DNA from: Varroa destructor
Taxonomy: Eukaryota; Arthropoda; Arachnida; Mesostigmata; Varroidae
Reading direction: 5' to 3'
Length of the DNA: 64,000 nucleotides
NCBI RefSeq assembly: GCF_002443255.2
Contig: NW_019211460.1
Coordinates: 33,455,952 to 33,519,951, forward strand
Numbering within the stretch: the first letter of the stretch is position 1; each line of letters opens with the position of its first letter. The notes beneath the pieces were generated by a model. It worked only from the letters and a program-made list of their open reading frames with translations, was not told where the DNA came from and did no database searches. The position numbers and the translations under genes were made by a program. Below are positions 55,001 through 64,000 of the stretch, in pieces.

Positions 55001-55193
55001 TTTACAGCATACACACATTCAGGTGGAAATGATGTATGCACTTCATGCAAAAACCCGCCAGAGTAAGAATAAAACCAGAACGAATGTCCGTACGTGATCA
55101 CGCTGAAGGCGTGTGACGTTCGGGCGACCGCTTTTCAGTCAGTCACTTGTTCTTCGAAATTTCGTCAAACAAATTCAGACTGGCGCTTCGGCT

Positions 55194-55214
55194 GCGGCAG
55201 CTGAAAGCTGCCGC
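55194..55214. repeat. Tight 9-bp GC-rich hairpin
   Basis: GCGGCAGCT and AGCTGCCGC are exact complements separated by only GAA. The stem is very stable with a minimal loop. No surrounding gene is recognised. Confidence 0.7.
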
Positions 55215-56221
55215 AAAACATCGTCTCTACAGGCGTTTACCGTTGCCACGTCCAGTCGAGGACTTCGTCACTAATGGTACTATCATTGTAGCTGAGCCTC
55301 AAGTCACCTCTGGGGTTACAGTTGCCGTCAGGGTTACAAAAGATGTTATAAAGTCGTTGACGCAGTAAGTAACGTCAATAGCGGAAGAAGAAGAAGAATG
55401 AATTTGTTTATATGAAAATTATTGCCGCTTTGATTTCTGTGATTATTATCACTGACTGTAGGACATCCAGGCAGCAACAGGGCTTAGTCCGGTGGAGTTT
55501 GGCACTTCTTATGTTAATTCCAGATGCTTGGTCCGTCCACGGGATGCAACGCGAAGCAGCTGAAATCAGCAGGAACTCGTTAGCTGTTCAATGAACGGCC
55601 ACTACCGTCGGCTTATTCGTTAACCGTAAAACCGCGCTAAAAGCGCAAATTTATATTGTCCACGATTCCAACAGCGACGACATGATAGTGACCATCGAAA
55701 GGTAGCGGCGCCCAAACGAAGAGTGAATCTCAACCCATCCACTATAGTTACCGATGCTTAATGAAATGTCTTGCGTTTTTGTCCTGCCTTCGGAGCCTCT
55801 ATTCGATTCTTCTGGCTCACAGTTATGCGGCGTGGACGACACCGCCAGCGACTTCGTCCCAGCAACAACAACATTACAAAGGACAACTTTGCGCGCCAAG
55901 CGACATCTGTGCATAGCTTCGCCAACATTTTTCTGTTTTTTTTTCTTTTTCGTACTCACCCTGACGACAGGACAGTGTTTTTCGAGAAAGAATAATCTTC
56001 CGCTAGAAGCATTCTATATGGCCAGCCGGTTCTAACAGCAGCAGCTCCCGCTACTTCTTTCTTAGGCTTTTCCATCAACAAGAATTACGTGTTTTTCATT
56101 CGGTTAGAGCTTTACGTCAGGCTGCTGAGATTTCGGTACAATATAACGATAACATCGCTACAATAGTTATAATCGGAAACTCGGATGTCAAGCAACGTAA
56201 GGTGACGCTGCGACGTCATCA

Positions 56222-56241
56222 CCCCCCCCCCCCCCCCCCCC
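56222..56241. repeat. C20 homopolymer
   Basis: Twenty consecutive C residues, read as polyGly on the minus strand in an overlapping frame. The length is error-prone. Confidence 0.9.
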
Positions 56242-58272
56242 GCCTCTTCAACGCCACCTTCACCGAAGCTACCGTGGGTACGAGCACGAGATGCAAGCAT
56301 CAAGAAAATCTATTGCACCTTTGTTAACAACAGCAACCGGCGTCGCGCCAGACAACCGCTGGTTGTTGTTGATCCGTCTGTTCTATTGGACGCCACTGCG
56401 AGGATAAACGTCAGCGAACCGCGCTAGCGGGTTTCCTTCGACTGCTCATTGTTGTTCGTTCTTAGGCGGAAAATGACAGTGACAAAAAACGGCAGCGTCC
56501 TTTTGAAAAAAACACAGAATCCAAAAAATGACACTGCAGCACGGCCTAGACTAGAGCCGGTAATGATTTGTGTAGTCCTGCTCTGCACACTATTTCTTGT
56601 ACCTTTTTTTCGAATAGTCTCTACAGCTTACGTCTTTTGTCACTGTCGCCGTCGTCGCTATTGTTGTCGTTGTTGTTTCTATGCTATAAATCATCAACTG
56701 CCTCATTCTTTTGTTCCCATGTGTTAGATCGCTCCGCTTAACTCTGTTTGCCCCGGTCTTTTGCGACATATTGTTGCTGGTTGTTGTTGAAGACGTCCAT
56801 GTATACAGAGATACGTGAACTAGTTAGCGCGTATCTGCGCCAATTGCTATTGCTGTAGCTGACGGATCGAATCGTCGCATAGATTATGCTTTATATAATA
56901 CGTACTGTTATAAATGACCGCCGCTTGGTTATTATGGCTTAATTCTAGATATTAATTATATGAGTAGATACGGATAGAGCAATGTATATAGTTAAGCGTG
57001 TTGTGATATGAACTTCTCTACAGTCATTAACAGATGCCACCTTGAAAGCGTCTTTAAGACAGGTACAAACGAAATTGTTCTGGCCGGCTAAGGCCGTTGA
57101 GGGAGCAAACGAGTACTTTCGCTGACGGTCGGACTAATGTCTGGGCGCCTAGTCTTCAGGAGAATTCAATTCAGAAACTCTTTGCTGTTAGCAAACGGCA
57201 ATGGCGACGGACCCATTCCGGCACAGAAGATCTTCATATGATGATGTATTCTTACCATTGTAATGGCGTTAAGGCTTCAACTATGGTCGCTTTTTTGCTC
57301 AAAATGTACGTTGTTCATCTACAGAGGCGCAAAAATATTTGCGCGCTGATTTGTTTGGCTTTAACGGTAATGATCGACTACTAATTCTATGCGGCAATTG
57401 TAACAGCTTGGGTTAGGTGTTGAGCCCTTGAGCCTTCAGAACATTGTACATATTCCTTGCCTTAGTAGCGCTTAAACATGAATGCGATCGGATATATACC
57501 TAAGCACTATATGCTACAGGATTATAGCGGAATGGAAACACTGTCTGGTAGATTTGTGAAGCGTTAGAGTTGATGCTCGTTCAAGCAGATCTATCACCTA
57601 CCTATTCGTCGGTCGATGATAGACAAATGAAGCTCATGATGCCTGCCGTAAACGTATAGTAATCAAGAAACAATCACGAAATGATTTGATCTTTTTCTCC
57701 CGTCTCCTACCGTCTATAGTGTCATTTTTTCTACTTATAGGGGGAAAATGCACAGCGTTGACCAAAGACGTCGGTTCGGCGACACAGACTGCCAATCGGC
57801 GATTGGGATTAGATTAGCGTAAATTTCCTGATCGTGTGTGCACGTTGAAAGATGTTTACCAGACGAACCGTTCTACCAGGATGGTGTTGTTATTCAACTT
57901 TGGCCATAGAAAAAGCTCAGAGTTTCGCTCGTGAAACCAACCGTAATAGCAATGACATTAACCGCGTCTCGATAGTCAGTCGCTTACAGCGACATCTCTC
58001 ATAGAGATGTGCAGATAGGTAGGCACATACATATCAAATATTTATGTACTCCTACTTTATGTCCGTTTCGTTTATGGACGATTAAGACACAATTCGATTT
58101 GAACGGCAACATCAGCAGACGACATTAGGCGATCTGGTAGGGTACATTTTTCCCTCATATGAGCAAAATGAAACAGTCTTTTAGACGATGTAATTAATCA
58201 TTTCTTATTGGTATAGTTTGCGGGAAGCTGACTTCTGCTCAACAAAACCCATTCCAGAATTCTGTTGGCCTA

Positions 58273-58476
58273 TTAGTTCTTCTGTTGATGTCGTCTCAGG
58301 CCGATGTATGCGTTCTCAATGAACACTAGAAGAACCAGCCGATGACTCTCGTAAGCTTTCTTAGACTGTTCAACAATCTCATTAAGGCCAATGACGTGTG
58401 CGTATTTTTTTGGTGGAATGGTCCACTCCTTCGTTTTACTGCCGTGTTTATTCTGCTGCAGTTGTAGTTCAAGCAA
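58273..58476 (-). pseudogene. Reverse-transcriptase fragment of a non-LTR retrotransposon
   Basis: The minus-strand frame contains HVIGLNEIVEQSKK followed by LVLLVFIENAYIGL. This resembles the non-LTR reverse-transcriptase segment running from the DHIxxLNxIIEK helix into motif A (LxLAFIDYxKAFD). The first catalytic Asp of motif A appears as Glu, and the KAFD end is altered. Translating outward, the frame opens just after a TAG about 30 nt upstream and stops at 58273, and I could not continue the domain on either side. It is therefore a short, degenerate remnant. RTE- and CR1-like clades are both possible. Similarity is judged from memory of the motif only. Confidence 0.5.
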
Positions 58477-59097
58477 GCTGTTTGCGTAATGTTGCAGTTG
58501 CTACTATTGGGGTACGTACGTATTGCAGTTGAGGTGGCATAATGATCTACGCGAACAGCTACCTCGGACGCTCATGCAACAGCTACAGGCAACTGCTATG
58601 GTGTCCTACGTTCCTCATTCATTCGAGTCCTTCTTGGCAGATGACCCTTTCCTGTCTTCTATTTTTCGTGAGCATGACTCCTCGAACGCGACTTCGAGCC
58701 TTGACGAAGTGGTCGGTAAAATGATTTGACTTCAACCATGGATACTGACAAAGTATATCATTATACCATCATCTCAGCTCATATAGATATGACAGGGCTT
58801 AGTCGATATGCAAATTTCACGAAAAAACGGCAATATGGACGATCCCATAGACAATCACGGTTTGCTTCTAGCCTAACGTATTGTGTTTATATATAATATA
58901 TCGATGAATTGTACCGTTTTGAGTAAATGTTTTTTAAAGCAGGTGACGTAATTGTTTACCAGGACATTACTCGAATAGCTTGGATGGAATAAGTAGAAAA
59001 GTTCAGCCAACTACCTTCTATTTAGCATTATCGAATGAACGCTCCCCACTAGCCAGCGAACAGTATATTTTGCTCACACATCATTCAATACGCAGTC

Positions 59098-59325
59098 ATG
59101 ATCCCAACATACAACAATAAGCATAGGTATAAGGTAAGATATAATCTCTGCTTGGCTGTATCTCGGTGTTACTCTGCTTGCCAAATGTCATCGCGTGATG
59201 ATTTTCACCTCTGGTACCTAGATGACTCGTCGATCCTACAAGACCTGACTTTGCCAAGAAACTGCAGACTTTTCGGTCCGCCTCCTATTTCTTCATCGTT
59301 ACTGAACTCGCTGTTACCCGATTAA
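59098..59325 (+). pseudogene. Possible reverse-transcriptase motif-C fragment (WYLDD)
   Basis: This 75-codon open frame includes DDFHLWYLDDSSI. WYLDDG followed by a small residue and a hydrophobic one is the usual form of motif C (the catalytic YxDD box) in several retroelement reverse transcriptases. The flanking residues do not let me name a clade, and no other reverse-transcriptase motif is evident in this frame. It lies 600 bp from the minus-strand fragment above but on the opposite strand, so they would be separate insertions or a rearranged element. Chance occurrence of a YLDD box is quite possible. Confidence 0.25.
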
Positions 59326-59519
59326 GGCGTTGTGGAGTGTTGAAAGGCAGTTGCAAGTTTGTCCAAGGGAGGTAGGGAAACGGAAGTTCAGCCAAACCGT
59401 GGCGTTCACCCAAGTGGGAGCCGAGATGGTTGTTACACTTTATGCGAGTCTAGCAAGTAGCTGCACCCCCCACTGCTAGTGAGTGCTGAAGAAAGAGCCC
59501 ATCGCGCTACCGGAGCACC

Positions 59520-59728
59520 ATGTCGGCCCCAGCGCCATCAGCGGCGCCCAACGACGCTAACTTCGCAGCAGAGGCACTTGCAGCCTCCTGCTACGCACTC
59601 ACTCACCCCAGTCACTCCAAAGGGAATGAGGCGGCAAAGCGGGGATGGAATGTTAAGCGATTTCTCCTTGCAGAGCTCCTCCAACTTGTCCGAGCACTAG
59701 CTTGGTTGAATGGCTGGCTCTCCTCGGG
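59520..59728 (+). CDS. Possible first coding exon, unknown protein
   Basis: An ATG in good initiation context (CACCATGT) opens a frame beginning MSAPAPSAAPND. It continues through KRFLLAELLQLVRALAWLNG to a strong donor-like sequence, CGG|GTGAGT, near 59730. A second reading frame over the same bases is also open (SGDGMLSDFSLQSSSN), and a strong acceptor-like TTTCTCCTTGCAG lies inside, so the true exon structure is ambiguous. No domain is recognised. Confidence 0.2.
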
Positions 59729-60434
59729 TGAGTGGTCGGACGGTCGGTCCGTCCACCCTCTATCTCCAGCTCGATATCTGCTTTGAGGCGGGCGCGGGTC
59801 CGTGCAATACCGGCGTTTGGCTCGCAGGACCCAACCGATTTCTCTAGCTTGACTGCCTTCATGGCGGAACCTGCTCGAAGCCTGTGGCGGCAGCAGCGTC
59901 ACGCGAAGACAGGACTCTCACATGGGCTTGCTAGGTGGATGGGGCAGTGGCGGTAAGGAATCGGGGGCTTTGGGGTGTAAAGCAGAAAGATCTTTATGCC
60001 ATCTCAGAAGGCAAGTCACCAGAGTGGCGAAGCAGAAAGCAGCGACTGCTAGAGAGAGTCACGCCGCCTTCAAAGCCAAGGCTCTTTGTTAAGTGTTTTT
60101 ACCAGCACCGTCGCCTTCGCCGCCACGTTCACTTTCTAGTGAATCCCGCCAGGCACTCAGGACGTTGCGAACGCTTCGAGCAAGTGTCCGTATACTATGG
60201 TATGTTAGTGCGCAGAGGTATTGGTGTGAGTGTGTTGATCCCATTCCAGGCCTCTCTACAGCGTTCCCTCTGTAGTGGTAGCAAGTTGCTATATTAATAG
60301 CAAGATCTTTACCATCTCAGTGCGGTTGCTTCTTATTCTTTTGCGGCCACTACCCAGCGAGACTCACTCCTCCCGTCCTCACGTGGTGTGAAACTGTAGG
60401 ATTTCTTGCAGAAGAAGGACTGCCGCTAACGCTA

Positions 60435-60461
60435 CTGCTGCTGCTGCTGCTGCTGCTGCTG
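60435..60461. repeat. (CTG)n microsatellite
   Basis: Nine CTG units within the GC-richer ORF-dense segment. Confidence 0.95.
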
Positions 60462-60567
60462 TTTAAGAAGCTATACGACGACACTTCGGAGAAGGAACTA
60501 TAGGAAGCTGTGGGCGGCAGCGTGTTCTGTTATGACACACGGTATGTGCTGGTTCTGACTGGCAAAG

Positions 60568-60888
60568 GTGTCGGGGGAAACCGCATTCTTCACAACGACT
60601 AGCGTTGTGCCGGCTAGTCCAGGTGCGGATGATTTTACCTCTGAAATGCTACCTGCCGCCATTCGCCAACCATCCGGAGCTACAGCTCAACTTGACACAG
60701 TGGTGGTAGCACTTGGCCGCTGGATCAACTATGAGGCCAAGGCGCATGAAGAACCAAGGGAAGGCATATATGGGGGAGTTCAAGTGAACTGCAAGGCTTT
60801 AAAGCTCTCTACGGCAACAAATGTCCATAGTGAGGATCCTGAGCTCGCAGACCGCAGCTTCCGCTCAGAGCCCGAACTTGTACTATAG
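60568..60888 (+). CDS. Unrecognised open frame with protein-like composition
   Basis: A frame of 106 codons; the listed start is a GTG, so it may be an internal exon and not a complete gene. Composition is balanced, with acidic and hydrophobic residues mixed (GADDFTSEMLPAAI, TVVVALGRWINYEAKAHEEP) and no low-complexity tract. I recognise no domain. It sits in a GC-richer segment with two other open frames (59479-59786 and 59935-60297). A potential splice donor with GTGAGT lies near 59730 and a CTG repeat at 60435-60461. It could be an exon of an unrecognised host gene, a retroelement fragment or chance. Confidence 0.2.
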   Translation: MSGETAFFTTTSVVPASPGADDFTSEMLPAAIRQPSGATAQLDTVVVALGRWINYEAKAHEEPREGIYGGVQVNCKALKLSTATNVHSEDPELADRSFRSEPELVL

Positions 60889-60899
60889 CAGCCCTAGTC

Positions 60900-63800
60900 C
60901 GATGGTAGAACATACAACTCGTTGGCTCTTTGTTACTATTGAGGAGTTGGGCTTGGCCTAATATTTACTATTAAGTGAACTAGTAATGAATGTCTTAGTG
61001 TATCCTAGTCGTCGAGCGACCTTCAACAGTAACTAGAAGCCCGGATATAGAATAGCTCGCGTTGGCGCCCGAAAAACAATGATAATGAAACACGTGGCTG
61101 AAACGCCTGCCCCTGGTCGCGTTCACATTTGCGCTTATAAATCTAATCGCATGTCTCTATAGGCTCAGATGGCATAGACATGAACGGCAGGAGTCCAAAA
61201 GTCTTCGTCTATCTGACGCTTGTTCGTGTTTTCGCTTTAATTAAGTGATTAAAAAATTACTTCTGTTTTGCTTTTTTGTTCATGACACGAGACTAATAGA
61301 TGCACACCGTGTCAGACTTTCTCATCAACTTCCATATGGACCTCCGCCGCGATCGGGATGGTATATCTTCATAAGAGCTAGCATACCAAGAAGATAATGT
61401 CTAGCATTTACGACATTTTTACTACAAGCACAGTTACCTCCCACTCGCCCCCATCGTGTTATTCATATGATTATATTATGGCCTTAACGAGCTTTATTGA
61501 TGAAGATACTTTCCCGATTCAAGCCAGTGTGGCTTGTCTTCTTGTTGTGCGTCTCTTCTTTGCCGCGACTGTCCCGCACTCAGGACGGGCGGTAGAGGGA
61601 TGACGGAAAGGATCAGCGGTCAGACGAACGGCTGTTTCAGGAAGCGAGGAAAATGTTATCCATGTAAGAACAATGCGTCGTTAGGCCAGCGCCTGTAGTA
61701 AGCCAACACAGGCTCATTTGTTCACCGGTTTGAGCCAAATCGCAAACATACCTCATAGGTTTAGTAGATACTATGTAGAAACAACGCCATACAAAGCGAA
61801 AGGTCGCACGCTAAGCGGATAACCTGCTAGGGTCACTATCAGATCCAAGCGAACACATCAAACAAGTCATAGCCGTGAGTGTGGCGTCATGCTGCGATTA
61901 ACCGTTAGGTTAACTCAGGAAGCCGTCATGTGCAACGCTGGCGCCTCGCCCTCGGCACTCAAGTTTTCGCTGGTTGCTGGCAGCGGAAGTGATTCTGGGT
62001 CCACGGAGTACACTACTTTTATCTTATTTTTTCTCTTTCGGTTCTATTCGCCTATTTCAAGTTACTTTCAGTGCAAAGGGTCGCATGGTTGCTGGCCTAT
62101 TTTAACGTTTTTTTTTTTTTTACATATATACTTCTACAATACGAGTATCTCACGGGGCCGCCATGGCCACTGTCATCGACTCTTACGACTTACCCCCCTC
62201 CCTCCTATTTTGCTTCTAATCTCCACTAGCACCAATGAGTCTCTGCGAGCGTTCTATCCTCCTAATGTTACGCTCTGTATCCATGGCAACGGTCCTCGAG
62301 GAGCGCCCTTCCCTTATGACTCGGTCGTGATAGCATGAGGCTAGCCATAGGTTGCCATAATATGATAGCCGGTCCGTCCAACGTCCTGATGGGTGCCGTC
62401 GCAAGGCGACCCAGCGAGTAGCGGATGGAATCGGGCCCCACCCCGCGTTGACGATAGGGTCCCAGAGCCAATCACGCTAAAATGGGATCTAACTAATAAC
62501 GCTGTATCATTATAATGGTGCCTATTTAGGCGTAATGTTCGATTGGGTCTAATGTGCTCGTTACTCTCAATGCGACACGACGAAGCTTAGAACAAGGTGC
62601 AACGATTCGACGACAAGAACGTGCCTCAGGCAGACGCCTAGATAGAGAGCCAGTGAGTGAGTGCGACGGAGACAAAGAACAAAAAAGTCAAAATGGAGAA
62701 ACAATACAGAAACAAACGATGACGACGACGATCATTCGGGACCGGCCCAAGTAGGATACGGACACCGCTATCGAACACAACTAGAAAACAACCATACTAC
62801 AGGGGTTCGTTCGTTAATTATGGGTATACGATTTAATCCGGATACAGGGCTAAACCATGAAGAGGGGTAAGTTGTAAGAAAAACGGTGAGGCACTACATA
62901 ACCTATGGCACAAACTTAAACAGCAGCGCTAAGTAAAAAGAACGACCTGAATCAATCAAATTAAATAACGTAGATTAACGTAATTGACTACCAACCATGT
63001 ATTCGATACTTTGCCGGTAAGTGTACCGGCCCGAAGCACTAAAACGGTCCGTAGGGTCGAAAAGGACAAACTGCCTTTAGCCGCATGTGTGATAGTGCAT
63101 AGTGCCGACATGCTGCGAGCGGTTTGCTTAAAGGTTGCCTAGATGAACATCGAAAATAATTGATATCCTTAGTTACTCGAAGGAAAAATAACACCAGGTT
63201 GATTCTCTAAATATTACTTTTTTTTTTTGTTTGTTTTTTTTTTCAGCAATAACTCGCAATGTTCCTGGAATCGGTCAAAATGGAATCAAATGATTATCAT
63301 TGAGATACGAAATGTATGGCTCATAGATGGGTATCAACGAAATCTAGGCGGAAATCAGCGGAAGATAATCCGATGAATGATACGTCTTCCGATTGATGTA
63401 AACATGTTTTCCAACCTATATAGAAATGATCACTGGTTGATTATTAGTTGTTCTTCATCGAACGTTCCTTAGAAGAAGATGCACACTTTTTAATGTAGTT
63501 GGATAGAATTTGTGCGTCTATTAATAGCATGCCCACATCATCCAACTCAGTATTACAAAGAAATATATTTCGTTTTCTAAGCTGCTAGGGGGGGGGGGGG
63601 TATCTCTAGCGATTTTAGCCTGCACTACATAGCGTTCGTCTACGAACAAAGCCGTAATTCGCGTTGTCGCTACGGCTAACGCAGTGTCGTTTAGGACCCA
63701 CCCATGACGTGCTGCATAACCAGCATTGAACCCATACAAGCCAGCGAGCCATTACATTGGCTGCCAGACAATCGAGAAATAAAAATGTACTTTTCGCTAG

Positions 63801-64000
63801 ACTGAATGTTGATCCATTGCAGTGGTGATTCTAGCATCTGCAGTTTCTTCTCGTCGTATCGGTCTTCGCTCATGTCGTGTGTGCATAGATCTTCGCGTAC
63901 GCTTCTATTTGTCCCTGCGTGTGTGTTCATCTCTGGCTGTATGTCGACCTTATCCATTATTACAGACGGCTGTAGATATATACGTATAGTTTGAATATAC
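60900..64000. other. No recognisable gene
   Basis: Only short overlapping frames, T-rich runs (62110-62121, 63220-63243) and a G13 tract are seen. The 149-codon frame at 61889-62338 has a Phe-rich stretch produced by T runs and no domain. Confidence 0.5.
63588..63600. repeat. G13 homopolymer
   Basis: Thirteen consecutive G residues at the right end of the window. Confidence 0.9.

Larger units (their letters stand above)
43690..58272. other. No recognisable gene
   Basis: I see no domain in any open frame in this block. It holds microsatellites, the hairpins at 50065, 52054 and 55194, and a Ser/Thr/Asn-rich minus-strand frame at 46433-46735 that is mildly protein-like but has no usable splice donor in frame. 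The first exon of the ladybird gene could lie here or beyond the window, but I could not locate an EH1 motif (FSIxxIL-like) on the minus strand. Confidence 0.5.

Noticed and set aside
59988..60318. Repeated AGATCTTTxxCCATCTCAG about 310 bp apart
   Set aside because: Only about 18 bases are shared and the flanks diverge, so neither LTRs nor a tandem duplication is supported.

Overview
This window looks like an animal, most likely arthropod, nuclear chromosome segment. It is gene-poor, has no bacterial-style operons, and is rich in microsatellites. Its one securely identifiable gene is a ladybird-class (Lbx) homeobox gene on the minus strand. The homeodomain and the conserved block just after it (a basic/acidic EELKKD helix, then an HKSxLEN motif) resemble arthropod ladybird proteins as I remember them. 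The exact group is not settled by the sequence. A chelicerate or mite is a guess.

Layout. Positions 1-21568 hold no gene I can support. This block is the downstream flank of the homeobox gene, with probable 3' UTR sequence near 21200-21570, microsatellites and a few hairpins. Positions 21569-22242 are the last coding exon of the ladybird homologue, with a clean splice acceptor. Positions 22243-42234 may be one roughly 20 kb intron. It contains long TA repeats, CTG repeats and a near-perfect 23-bp hairpin at 26371-26426. A 78-nt minus-strand exon candidate at 42235-42312 would join the homeobox exon in frame and restore an Lbx-like junction. The first exon, which would carry the start codon and usually an EH1 repressor motif, was not found.

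Just upstream (42530-43668) lies a dead mariner-family DNA transposon, inserted on the plus strand. Its transposase is recognisable in several pieces but broken by stops and frame changes, and it has lost at least one catalytic residue. From 43700 to 64000 I see no confident host gene. There is a probable non-LTR reverse-transcriptase remnant on the minus strand (58273-58476), a weaker plus-strand ORF with a WYLDD motif (59098-59325), and a GC-richer, ORF-dense segment at about 59480-60890 that could contain exons of an unrecognised gene.

Overall this looks like the regulatory landscape of a developmental transcription factor, with decayed transposons and simple repeats. I see no CRISPR array, rRNA, intact tRNA or biosynthetic cluster, and no convincing new multi-gene system.
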